Shown: positions 1 through 6,662, numbered from the stretch's first letter. The stretch: DNA of 18,124 nt from an uncultured Oscillospiraceae bacterium (GCA_934589835.1 CAKTOK010000032.1:1-18124), one strand, 5' to 3'. Notes: a model not told the origin generated them from the letters alone. Numbers and translations: made by a program.

Positions 1-42
1 AAACCATGGGTTTTTGGCGGCGTTCTTTCCCCCATTTCTTTC

Positions 43-81
43 GCTGCTGAAAGAAATGGGGCCGCCGGAGGCAATAAGAAG
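43..81 (+). repeat. 39-nt imperfect direct repeat, copy 1
   Basis: Positions 43-81 match 117-155 at 34 of 39 bases by eye. The shared core is a GAAAGAAATGG motif followed by a CCGGAGGCAAT motif. Copy 1 also forms the right arm of the hairpin at 30-61, so the repeat unit may include that hairpin. Its function is unknown. Confidence 0.7.
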
Positions 82-86
82 TGGGT

Positions 87-110
87 CGCGCCGGAGCGCG
101 AAACAGCTCC
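87..110 (+). repeat. 24-nt direct repeat, copy 1
   Basis: Positions 87-110 match 439-462 at 23 of 24 bases. The core is GCGCCGGAGCGC followed by an AACAGCTCC motif. The two copies bracket about 330 bases that contain three of the four perfect hairpins, so they may be the ends of one composite element. Confidence 0.7.
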
Positions 111-116
111 TATACG

Positions 117-155
117 GCTGCGGAAAGAAATGGAGCCTCCGGAGGCAATGAAAAG
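117..155 (+). repeat. 39-nt imperfect direct repeat, copy 2
   Basis: This is the second copy of the block at 43-81. It contains the 10-bp palindrome CCTCCGGAGG at 136-145. Copy 1 has one base changed in this palindrome, so the palindrome is not conserved between copies. Confidence 0.7.
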
Positions 156-438
156 AGGCGATTATCAAATCGCGCACTTGCCGCCGTAGGCGGCAAGTGT
201 AGGTGCAGCCTGCTGGGCCGTGGAAGATTTTAGAAGAATGCAGCGGCAAATTTTACCGCATGAGCGGCAGCGGGGATAGAAGAAAGTCAATGCAACATTT
301 AGGCGTTGTAGCCACCGCGCCCGCAACGCGAGGAACGCATTTCCGCAAAAAAGATTTTGCAGGCGCGCAGGAAGTCTTGAAACCTGCGGTTTCAAGCAGC
401 CCTTTTGGTCACTTTTGGGGCTGGGGCCAAAAGTGACC

Positions 439-462
439 CGCGCCGGAGCGCGGAACAGCTCC
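439..462 (+). repeat. 24-nt direct repeat, copy 2
   Basis: This second copy of the block at 87-110 differs at one base. It starts directly after the right arm of the 12-bp hairpin at 407-438 and ends 12 bases before the -35 box of the downstream promoter. Confidence 0.7.
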
Positions 463-474
463 CGCACAGGGGGA

Positions 475-504
475 TTGCATTTTAGCGGGAAGCTGTTGTA
501 TAAT
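475..504 (+). promoter_or_regulatory. Sigma-A-type promoter for the lipoprotein gene at 606
   Basis: A -35 box TTGCAT (475-480) and a perfect -10 box TATAAT (499-504) are separated by 18 bases. Transcription would begin near 511 and leave a leader of about 95 nt. The leader ends in the ribosome site AGGGAGG at 594-600, which sits 5 bases before the ATG at 606. Confidence 0.7.
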
Positions 505-605
505 GGCAATACCGGACAGAGAGAGCCGGCGCAAGGACACAGGCAGACACAGGGCGGGCGGAGGCCCGCAGAGGGGACGCGGGCGCGGCCCGCAGGGAGG
601 GACCC

Positions 606-1781
606 ATGAAACGAGCTTTGACGCTGCTTCTGGCAGCATTGGTATTGGTACTGGCGGGCTGCGGCAGCGGCCCGGCGGCAGAAGCGGCGGACCCGCTGGC
701 GCTGCTGCGGCAGGAGATCGCGGACAGCGGCAGCCAGTGCGGCGTGGCCTATCTGGGGGCGATGCCCGACGACGGCGGCGTGACGGCGTGGCTGGCGGAG
801 AACGGCTGGACCCAGACGTTCCCGTTTCTGAAGGATCTGACGGACCGGCAGATCGTCACCCAGCCGGGAGACGAGGTCTACTGCATCGTGCCGGTGAGCG
901 GAGACGCCCGCGTGACGGTACAGGCCTTTGACCCGCTGCATGACGTGCAGGACGGCGAGGTGCTGTATGAGGCGGCGGACGGCGCGCCGGTGTGCCTGCG
1001 GGGCAACGTCAGCGACATCATGGGCAACCTGTCGGTGACGGTGGAGACGGCGGACGGACGGGTGGTCTATCAGCCGTCGCTGAGCCTCATGGACGGGGCG
1101 GTGAACATCATTGCCAGCGAGGGCAGCGTATACGACTTTACGCCCGGGGCGTCCCACGGGGCCCCGCCCATCCGCGAGCTGTACAGCGAGGAGTTCGACT
1201 ACACCGACGGCGTGGGCAACAGCGGGCACTACACCTACCATGTGCCGCAGCTGCTGGCGGACACGGAGGGCGCGGCGGCCATCAACAGCGACGTGGAGAG
1301 CAAGTACGGCGCCATCCTGCGGGAGGTGCTGGAGGCCAAGACCGGCGGCTTCAGCCTGTCGTGCCTGTACATCGCGTGGGAGACGTATCAGTACGGCGAT
1401 ATCCTGTCGCTGCTGGTGTCCTGCGGATGGGGCTACGACATGGACGAGTACAGCGTATATCTGTACGACACGGTGAGCGGACGGCAGCTTACCACAGCAG
1501 ACCTGCTGGCGGCGCTGCACGTCGATGAGACGGCGTTTCTGGACGCGGTGCGGCAGGCGGCGGCGGAGCGGTTCGACGGCCAATACGGCGCAGTGGGCGG
1601 CGATGACGCCGCGCTGCTGACGGAGCGGCGGGAATGGACGCTGTCCGAGGAGAACATCAATCTGGACGTGATGGCATACGCCGACGGCAAGGGCGTGCTC
1701 CGCGTGATCTTGCCCATCGGGTCCATCGCGGGCGCCAGCGCCTACGAGCAGGTGCTGACGCCGGAGCTGGCGGCACAGTAA
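606..1781 (+). CDS. Lipoprotein, possibly DUF4163/DUF3298-type (PdaC/RsiV-like)
   Basis: The product is a 391-residue predicted lipoprotein. A positively charged start and hydrophobic stretch lead to the lipobox L16-A-G-C19, so the mature protein should be anchored outside the membrane by Cys19. Residues about 20-190 are not recognised. From about residue 195 (motif LYSEEFDY) the pattern is a segment with paired aromatic residues, then INSDVESKYG, then a -VYLYDTVSGRQLTTADLL- stretch. This resembles the DUF4163 plus DUF3298 module known from PdaC and the anti-sigma factor RsiV, where the second part follows a 'secreted beta-rich domain' pattern. That assignment rests on pattern memory and is tentative. 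The ATG at 606 is chosen because it precedes the signal peptide and has a ribosome site at 594-600. The gene has its own promoter and is followed by a strong terminator. Confidence 0.8.
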   Translation: MKRALTLLLAALVLVLAGCGSGPAAEAADPLALLRQEIADSGSQCGVAYLGAMPDDGGVTAWLAENGWTQTFPFLKDLTDRQIVTQPGDEVYCIVPVSGDARVTVQAFDPLHDVQDGEVLYEAADGAPVCLRGNVSDIMGNLSVTVETADGRVVYQPSLSLMDGAVNIIASEGSVYDFTPGASHGAPPIRELYSEEFDYTDGVGNSGHYTYHVPQLLADTEGAAAINSDVESKYGAILREVLEAKTGGFSLSCLYIAWETYQYGDILSLLVSCGWGYDMDEYSVYLYDTVSGRQLTTADLLAALHVDETAFLDAVRQAAAERFDGQYGAVGGDDAALLTERREWTLSEENINLDVMAYADGKGVLRVILPIGSIAGASAYEQVLTPELAAQ

Positions 1782-1791
1782 CAGGAGAAGG

Positions 1792-1828
1792 ACAGGGCCT
1801 CTCCCACAAAGGGAGGGGCCCTGTTTTT
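1792..1828 (+). terminator. Intrinsic terminator between the two lipoprotein genes
   Basis: A 14-bp stem (1792-1805 with 1811-1824, one G-T wobble) closes an ACAAA loop and runs into TTTTT (1824-1828). It begins 10 bases after the stop of the upstream gene. It ends only 18 bases before the start of the next gene, so the downstream gene must rely on read-through or on a promoter inside the upstream gene. Confidence 0.9.
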
Positions 1829-1846
1829 GCCGGAAAGGAGCAATGG

Positions 1847-3751
1847 ATGAAGCAGAGGATGAAATGGATAGGAGCGGTGCTGGCCCTGCTGCTGGCGCTG
1901 ACAGGGTGCGGCGCGCCGTCCGCGGGGATGCCGCAGGCGGTGACGCCGCTGACGTGCGCCGCGCCCACCGGCTATCCGGAGGTGTCGCCCGCCGGCGGGT
2001 ACGATGTGGTGCTGTGCTGGGCGGACTATGAGAAGGAAGAGACGTACCTGCGGCGGATCGATGTGCGGGAGGATCGGGTGACGGCGGAGCGGACCATCGC
2101 CGGCGCGTGGTCCATGATAGAGCGGTCGTTCGCCGATGGGCAGGTGGCCCTGCGCCAGTGGGGCGAGGAGGATATGACCTACCGGCTCCTCGACGAGCGG
2201 CTGGAGGACGTGGGGGAGTTTGTGCCGGAGAACGGCACCGGAGAGCTGGCCCACGACGGCAGGACGTACTACTTTCTGAAGGATATGGTGCTGTACCGTC
2301 AGGACACGGTGACGGGGGAGACGGAGCGGGTGACGCTGGATCAGGACCTGCGGTTCACCTACATCGAGAACATCCACCCCACGGAGAACCGGCTGCTGCT
2401 GTGGTGCCGGCTGTCGCCGTGGAGCGAGAGGAGCGGGTCGGTGCTGGCGGATCCGGACAGCGGCAAGTGCCTGATGGTGCAGGAGACATCGGAGCTGTCA
2501 TGGTTCCTGGAGACGGGCCTGTGCCAGACGGGGCTGGATGAGACGGGAGCGGGCTACTACATACGGTACGCTGCGGGAGACGGCAGCTACCGGCAGGCGG
2601 AGGCGGAGGCGTTCGGCGCGGAGGCGTCGGGCGTGATGCCGGTGAGCGGGTCGCGGTACGCCATTTCCACCGGGGAGGACAGGACGGTGCTGTTCCGGCT
2701 GGGGCAGGCGGTGGAGCGGTGCGAGCCGGAGGAGCTGCTGGCCCAGAGCGGTGTAACAGGGCAGATACTGGGCATGTACTGGCTGCCGGAGGCGCAGGTG
2801 CTGCTGGGGACGGCGTATGACCAGACGGCGGAGACGTTCCGGCTGGCGGTGCTGGATCCCGCGCGGCTTTCCTTCGCCGCGTGCGGTGAGGCGGCGGAGA
2901 CAGCGTCCCCGCTGACGGTGGACGAGAGCATTGCCAATGTGTACTGGGGCGAGCTGGCGGGTCAGCCGCTGCCGGAGGACATGGCGGCGCTGCGGGCTTA
3001 TGCCGACCGGCTGGAGGAGAAGTACGACGTGGATATCCGGCTGTCCAGCCAGTGCGCCGAGCCGTGTCAGGCATCGGCGGAGGAGATCGTTACCACCGAT
3101 GCGGCGGGACTGGCGGATGAGGCGGCCGTCATCTATCCGGCGCTGGAGGCGCTGGACCGGACGCTGGCGCTGTATCCCCAGGGGTTCTTCGCCCAGTTCC
3201 GCAACGAGCTGGGGGAGGGCGGCATTCAGTTTCTGCCGGTGGCGGCGTTCCACATGGACTTCAGCGTGATCGGGCTGGCGTTCCAGAGCCCGGGATGGTA
3301 CCATGTGGCCTATCAGGTGGACGCCGGCTCGCCGGAGGAGCTGCTGTGCCACGAGATCTGGCACGCCACGGAGAACAGGCTGCTGGACGGCGACTGGGCG
3401 GCCATCGACAGCGAGGCGTGGAACGCCTGCAATCCGGCGGGATTTGCGTACACGTTCGACTACGATCAGGCCATGAACGGCGCGGACAGCCGGTGGCTGT
3501 ACTTCGGGGAGGCGACAGACGTACACTTTGTGGACGCCTACTCCACCATGGACCCCAAGGAGGATCGGGCACGGCTCATGGAGTACATCGTGGGCTCCGA
3601 CGACTACGCAGACTCGCTCATGCAGTATCCTGCCATGCGGCAGAAGCTGACGATCCTGGCGGAGGCGGTGCGCGCGGGGTTCGACACCACGGGCTGGGGC
3701 GTGCCCCGCTGGGAGAGGCCGCTGGCGCAGTACGGGGACGCGGCGGCGTGA
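1847..3751 (+). CDS. Secreted lipoprotein with HExxH zinc-metallopeptidase motif
   Basis: The product is a 634-residue predicted lipoprotein. A basic start and hydrophobic core reach the lipobox L18-T-G-C21. Residues about 50-400 are rich in short beta-like stretches with tyrosines and tryptophans and could form a beta-propeller-like sensor or binding domain, though I do not recognise a named family. The C-terminal part (about 440-634) carries H502-E-I-W-H506, the zinc-binding HExxH signature of gluzincin-type peptidases. E523 (17 residues later) and the E572-D573 pair in a DAYSTMDPKEDRA segment are candidate third ligands. The latter recalls the zinc-binding lipoprotein peptidases of the Peptidase_Mx1 type. 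The ATG at 1847 is used because GGAAAGGAG ends 6 bases before it and it opens the signal peptide. The ATG at 1843 is in another frame. The substrate is unknown. Confidence 0.82.
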   Translation: MKQRMKWIGAVLALLLALTGCGAPSAGMPQAVTPLTCAAPTGYPEVSPAGGYDVVLCWADYEKEETYLRRIDVREDRVTAERTIAGAWSMIERSFADGQVALRQWGEEDMTYRLLDERLEDVGEFVPENGTGELAHDGRTYYFLKDMVLYRQDTVTGETERVTLDQDLRFTYIENIHPTENRLLLWCRLSPWSERSGSVLADPDSGKCLMVQETSELSWFLETGLCQTGLDETGAGYYIRYAAGDGSYRQAEAEAFGAEASGVMPVSGSRYAISTGEDRTVLFRLGQAVERCEPEELLAQSGVTGQILGMYWLPEAQVLLGTAYDQTAETFRLAVLDPARLSFAACGEAAETASPLTVDESIANVYWGELAGQPLPEDMAALRAYADRLEEKYDVDIRLSSQCAEPCQASAEEIVTTDAAGLADEAAVIYPALEALDRTLALYPQGFFAQFRNELGEGGIQFLPVAAFHMDFSVIGLAFQSPGWYHVAYQVDAGSPEELLCHEIWHATENRLLDGDWAAIDSEAWNACNPAGFAYTFDYDQAMNGADSRWLYFGEATDVHFVDAYSTMDPKEDRARLMEYIVGSDDYADSLMQYPAMRQKLTILAEAVRAGFDTTGWGVPRWERPLAQYGDAAA

Positions 3752-3864
3752 CAAGGGAGAGCCTGCCTGCCCGACAAGACGGCAGGGCGATGCAAATGTG
3801 CTCGAATTTTGGCATAACTGAGAAAAAAACGGGAATAAGCGGCGGAAAAATGGCGCTCTGTCTA

Positions 3865-3893
3865 TTGACGAGGCGGCGGCTTCTGCGTATAAT
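3865..3893 (+). promoter_or_regulatory. Near-consensus sigma-A promoter for the prepilin gene
   Basis: TTGACG (3865-3870) and a perfect TATAAT (3888-3893) are spaced by 17 bases. This is the closest match to consensus in the window. The start site would be near 3900, giving a short leader before the GTG at 3937. Confidence 0.85.
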
Positions 3894-3936
3894 GGCTTGC
3901 ACAGAAGCGAGATACGCAGGAAAAGGAGACCGAGCC

Positions 3937-4323
3937 GTGAAGAAAGAGCAGAAGGGCTTTACGTTGATGGAGTTGCTGGTGGTCGTGGCCATCGTCGCCG
4001 TGCTGGCCGTCATCGCCATCCCGACAGTCACCGCCAAGTTGCACAGGACAAGGGTGGTGACGGATTGGGCCAATGTGAGAGCATTTTATGGGGAAATCCA
4101 GTCGGATTTTATCGCAACGGGCCGGCAAAACCCCAATGTCCCGACGGACTGGGCGACAAACCCGAATTACGACTGGAAGGCGGTGACCTTTCTGAGCGGG
4201 CAGCGGGTGGCCATGAAAACAGGCACCTGCGCCGTGAATTTCGATCCCGATAAGGGTTACTCCGTTGAATATCAGTGCAGCAGCTTCCATGCGGACTGCC
4301 ACCTCAGCCTGCCTGTCACGTGA
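3937..4323 (+). CDS. Orphan type IV prepilin / pseudopilin-like protein
   Basis: The product is a 128-residue protein with a class III (prepilin) signal. The short charged leader MKKEQKG is followed by FTLMELL, with the conserved glutamate (E12) at +5 after the predicted cleavage G7/F8. A hydrophobic helix (about residues 13-30) ends in AVIAIP. Family knowledge says such proteins are cut by a prepilin peptidase and assembled into pili or pseudopili, as in type IV pili, type II secretion or ComG competence systems. The globular part is short and has three cysteines (in the TGTCAV, EYQCSS and HADCHL segments). The GTG start at 3937 is chosen because AAAAGGAGA at 3921-3929 precedes it and it opens the leader exactly. 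No assembly ATPase, platform or peptidase gene is nearby. Base composition is lower in GC than that of the neighbours. Confidence 0.88.
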   Translation: MKKEQKGFTLMELLVVVAIVAVLAVIAIPTVTAKLHRTRVVTDWANVRAFYGEIQSDFIATGRQNPNVPTDWATNPNYDWKAVTFLSGQRVAMKTGTCAVNFDPDKGYSVEYQCSSFHADCHLSLPVT

Positions 4324-4398
4324 GGATCGAACGGCGTCCGTTTCTGCCGTCCGGTGCGGCGGAAAGCCGTTCAACATGAAGAAAAACCGAAAAAAGAG

Positions 4399-4446
4399 CG
4401 CATCCCCTGATACAGGCCGTGTTCCTGTGTCGGGGGATGCGTTTTT
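4399..4446. terminator. Bidirectional terminator between prepilin and ACT genes
   Basis: A long stem of 18 bp (4399-4416 with 4424-4441, two wobbles) closes a 7-nt loop. On the plus strand it is followed by TTTTT (4442-4446). On the minus strand the A-run at 4390-4395 supplies a T-run 3 bases after the stem. It can therefore stop transcripts from both convergent genes. Confidence 0.9.
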
Positions 4447-4491
4447 ATGCGCGGGGGGAGCGGTATGATGAAGCGGCGGGACGCGGCGGCG

Positions 4492-4929
4492 TCAGCCCGC
4501 CATGATCTCGAACTTCAGAACGCCCTCGGCGGAGGCCGCCAGCGACATCAGCTCCTCCAGCCCGTCCGTCATGTCGCTGGTCTCGGCGGAGATGGTGACG
4601 CCGGCGCAGCCGTTGGTGGGGATGGTCTGGTTGATGGTGAGAATATTCGCGCCGGAATTGGCAAAAATAGACAGGTAATTGGACAGCACGCCGGGAATAT
4701 CCTTAAGCAGTGCGTAAAAGGTGATGATGTGGCCTGCCCGCATATTCTGGAACGGCTGGACCGCGTCCTTGTACTTGTAAAAGGCGCTGCGGCTGATGCC
4801 CACCAGACGGGCCGCCTCACCCACGGTGGCGGCCTCGCCCACTTGCAGCATCCGCTTGGCCTCCGCTACCTTGATGAAAACCTCGGGCAGGGCTTCTGCC
4901 GAGACCAGATAATACTTTTTTTTCTCCAT
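4492..4929 (-). CDS. pheB: ACT domain-containing regulator, PheB (UPF0735) family
   Basis: The product is a 145-residue protein that matches the PheB/UPF0735 pattern. The N-terminus MEKKKYYLVSAEALPEVF is followed by a helix-turn-helix-like segment with GISRSAFYKYKDAVQPF (about residues 44-60). A C-terminal ACT domain (about 68-143) contains FYALLKDIPGVLSNYLSIFA and ILTINQTIP. ACT domains usually bind amino acids, and PheB-type proteins are often linked to aromatic amino-acid genes. The ligand is not shown here. The start at 4929 is preferred over an in-frame ATG at 4962 because GGAGG sits 5 bases upstream and the family start matches. The gene is monocistronic and convergent with the prepilin gene. 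A promoter and a palindrome lie upstream. Confidence 0.87.
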   Translation of the reverse strand: MEKKKYYLVSAEALPEVFIKVAEAKRMLQVGEAATVGEAARLVGISRSAFYKYKDAVQPFQNMRAGHIITFYALLKDIPGVLSNYLSIFANSGANILTINQTIPTNGCAGVTISAETSDMTDGLEELMSLAASAEGVLKFEIMAG

Positions 4930-4968
4930 TTTGCCCTCCAGTTGTCCACGGATTGCGTACATCTGTCA

Positions 4969-4983
4969 AATATGAATCATATT
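4969..4983. promoter_or_regulatory. Perfect 15-nt palindrome over the pheB-like promoter
   Basis: The arms AATATGA and TCATATT (7 bp each, one central base) form a perfect inverted repeat in an AT-rich island. It overlaps the predicted -10 box and start site of the pheB-like gene, the classic place for a repressor operator. The binding protein is unknown. Autoregulation by the HTH-containing product is one option. Confidence 0.5.
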
Positions 4984-5007
4984 ATCACGGTAAATTGGAA
5001 AAGACAA
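4979..5007 (-). promoter_or_regulatory. Probable promoter of the pheB-like gene
   Basis: Read on the minus strand, TTGTCT (5007-5002) and TAATAT (4984-4979) are spaced by 17 bases. Transcription would start near 4972, about 40 nt before the ATG at 4929. Both boxes deviate from consensus, so confidence is moderate. Confidence 0.5.
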
Positions 5008-5063
5008 GAAAAAAATTGTAAAAAAAGTGTGAAATGAAAGGAGAAGGTGGTCTGCGTCGCCGC

Positions 5064-5556
5064 GCGGACGCGGGGAGAACGGACGCGGGGGGAGTGGCGT
5101 GGGGGAAGCAGGAGCGGCGAGAACAGGCACGGAGAGAACGGACGCGGGGGAAGCAGGAGCAGAGAGAACGGCGCGGCAAGAACGGGAGCGGCAAGAACGG
5201 GAGCGAGAAGAACGGACGCGGAGAGAACGGGCGCAGGGAGAGTGGCGCGGGGGAGGTAGGAACGGAGAGGACGAGCACGGAGGAAGCAGGCGCGGGAAGA
5301 ACGGACGCGGGGGGAGGTAGGAGCAGAGAGAATGGCGCGGGGGAAGCAGGAGCGGAGAGAACAGACACGGAGAGAACGGCGCAGGAAGAACGGGAGCGGG
5401 AAGAGCAGGAGCAGGGAGAGAGGCGCGGGAAGAGCAGGAGCGAGAAGAACGGACACGGGGAGAGGTAGGAGCAGAGAGAACGGACGCGGAGAGAACGAGC
5501 ACGCAGGAAGCAGGCGCGGAGAGAACGGGAGCGAGGAGAACAAGAGCGCAAAGAAA
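5064..5556 (+). repeat. Degenerate 15-nt purine-rich tandem repeat
   Basis: The plus strand repeats units such as AAGAACGGGAGCGGC with drift, most clearly from 5178 to 5340 where successive 15-mers can be lined up. Between 5101 and 5560 I count only 5 T bases in 460. More than 20 GGAG tetramers are visible. Because the period is five codons, several frames on both strands stay open for long distances. The frame from 5034 to 5468 reads as a pentapeptide repeat (KNGSG, KNGSE, KNGRG, ENGRR). That frame has no ribosome site before its ATG, so I do not call it a gene. The repeat ends 12 bases before the ytvI-like start and supplies its purine-rich leader. Confidence 0.85.
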
Positions 5557-5568
5557 GGGGGAAGGAGC

Positions 5569-6633
5569 ATGGAGCGGCAGCGGGTGATCCTGCTGCGTCT
5601 GGCGTGGCTGGCGGCCATGGCGGCGGTGGGCTGGCTGACGCTGCGGTACGCGCTGGTGTGGCTGCTGCCGTTTCTGCTGGCGCTGGGGGCGGCGGCGCTG
5701 CTGGAGCCGCTGATCCTGCTGGCGCGGCGGAGGCTGCGGCTGAAGCGGGGCTTTACGGCGGCGGTGCTGACGCTGGTGCTGGTGGGCGGCGTGCTGACGG
5801 TCGTGGTGGCGCTGGCGGTGCAGCTGGTGGAGCAGGCGGTGGCGCTTGTCTCATCGCTGCCGGCGCTGCTGGCGGAGATGCCGGACACCCTGACGGCGCT
5901 GGAGCGGCGGCTGGAGCGGTTCTGCGCCGCCTGCCCCCAGGGGCTGCGGCGGGCGGCGGAGGGCCTGCTGGCGGGGCTGCCGCAGCAGGCGTCCCAGATG
6001 GCGGGAGAGCTGTCGTCGGCGGTATTGCAGGGGGCGGCCCGCGCCATGGGGGCGCTGCCCGAGCTGCTGCTGGCCTGCGGGACCACGGCACTGGCGGTGT
6101 TCTTCACCCTCAGCGACTATCCGGAGGTGATGGGCTTTTTCCGGCGGCAGCTGGGGCCGCAGCGGCTGGACAGGGCCCGGGGCGTGAAGGCCAACGTGTT
6201 CGCCACGCTGGGAAAGTGGCTGAAGGCGGAGTGTATTCTGTTGGCGGCGACATTCTGCCAGCTGCTGCTGGGGCTGGTGCTGATGCGGCAGGAATACGCG
6301 CTGCTGCTGGCGGCGCTGATCGCGCTGATCGACGCGCTGCCGGTGTTCGGAACGGGGACGGTGCTGGTGCCGTGGGCGGCGTTGGCGTGCCTGCTGGGGA
6401 ATGTGCCCAAGGGCATCGCACTGCTGGCGCTGTTCGCCGTGATCTCCGTGGTACACAGCGTACTGGAGCCGAAGCTGATGGCGTCTCAGGCGGGGCTGCC
6501 GCCGCTGGCATCGCTGGCGGCCATGTATGTGGGCTTCTGCGCCATGGGGGTGACGGGAATGGTGCTGGCCCCCGTTCTGCTGCTGCTGGTCAAGCAGCTC
6601 CACGACGGCGGCTATCTGAAGCTGTGGCGGTAG
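5569..6633 (+). CDS. ytvI: AI-2E family permease, YtvI-like sporulation membrane protein
   Basis: The product is a 354-residue integral membrane protein of the AI-2E/PerM family (usual length about 350). It has hydrophobic segments at the N-terminus (about 7-45), 60-85 and 160-185, and several between 220 and 345. Two signatures match YtvI-type members: D255-ALPVFGTGTVLVPW and L299-EPKLM, followed by GLPPLASLAAMYVG. YtvI is annotated as a sporulation integral membrane protein in Bacillus and relatives; its transport substrate is not established. The start at 5569 is chosen because it opens the family-like N-terminus after a GGGGGAAGGAG stretch. The same frame stays open back to 5332 through the upstream repeat, so a longer N-terminus cannot be fully excluded. 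The next promoter overlaps its stop region. Confidence 0.85.
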   Translation: MERQRVILLRLAWLAAMAAVGWLTLRYALVWLLPFLLALGAAALLEPLILLARRRLRLKRGFTAAVLTLVLVGGVLTVVVALAVQLVEQAVALVSSLPALLAEMPDTLTALERRLERFCAACPQGLRRAAEGLLAGLPQQASQMAGELSSAVLQGAARAMGALPELLLACGTTALAVFFTLSDYPEVMGFFRRQLGPQRLDRARGVKANVFATLGKWLKAECILLAATFCQLLLGLVLMRQEYALLLAALIALIDALPVFGTGTVLVPWAALACLLGNVPKGIALLALFAVISVVHSVLEPKLMASQAGLPPLASLAAMYVGFCAMGVTGMVLAPVLLLLVKQLHDGGYLKLWR

Positions 6634-6662
6634 TTGCCCTTTTGACGGGAGCGTGGTATAAT
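6634..6662 (+). promoter_or_regulatory. Extended -10 promoter for the hydantoinase gene
   Basis: TTGCCC (6634-6639) and a perfect TATAAT (6657-6662) are spaced by 17 bases, and TGG precedes the -10 box as an extended -10. It begins one base after the ytvI stop. Its start site near 6669 gives a leader of about 50 nt to the ATG at 6722. Confidence 0.75.

Larger units (their letters stand above)
1..605. other. Gene-free region dense in inverted repeats
   Basis: No open frame here has a ribosome site or a recognisable product. The stretch instead contains four perfect hairpins: 30-42 with 49-61 (13 bp), 175-185 with 189-199 (11 bp, 3-nt loop), 376-384 with 388-396 (9 bp, 3-nt loop) and 407-418 with 427-438 (12 bp, 8-nt loop). 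It also has two duplicated blocks, listed separately. None of the hairpins is followed by a clear T-run on the plus strand. This resembles mosaic intergenic repeat elements (REP/MITE-like), but I cannot name a family. The end of the region holds the promoter and ribosome site of the next gene. Confidence 0.7.
4963..5568. other. Intergenic region between pheB-like and ytvI-like genes
   Basis: This 606-nt gap is split into two very different parts. Positions 4963-5040 are AT-rich and hold the minus-strand promoter and palindrome. From about 5064 to 5556 the DNA is a T-depleted purine-rich repeat, listed separately. I see no convincing plus-strand promoter for ytvI. A weak TTGGAA (4995-5000) and TGTAAA (5017-5022) pair with 16-nt spacing is the best candidate. 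Confidence 0.6.

Noticed and set aside
165..1583. A 472-codon minus-strand open frame
   Set aside because: It lies opposite the lipoprotein gene, is rich in Arg, His and Val as expected from the reverse of GC-rich codons, and has no ribosome site.
3752..3864. Terminator after the metallopeptidase gene
   Set aside because: Only a 6-bp stem with a 13-nt loop near 3766-3787 is visible and there is no T-run.
4929..4962. ATG at 4962 as start of the pheB-like gene
   Set aside because: It adds 11 residues not typical of the family and lacks a ribosome site; the ATG at 4929 has GGAGG.
5064..5556. CRISPR-like array
   Set aside because: Units are contiguous with no unique spacers, and the 15-nt period with drift is a tandem repeat.
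4977..6107. Long minus-strand frames rich in Pro, Ser and Leu through the purine repeat
   Set aside because: They follow from the 15-nt period and the lack of T on the plus strand. No ribosome site or signal is present.
6642..6662. TTGACG at 6642-6647 as -35 box for the TATAAT at 6657
   Set aside because: The spacing is only 9 bases. TTGCCC at 6634-6639 gives the proper 17.
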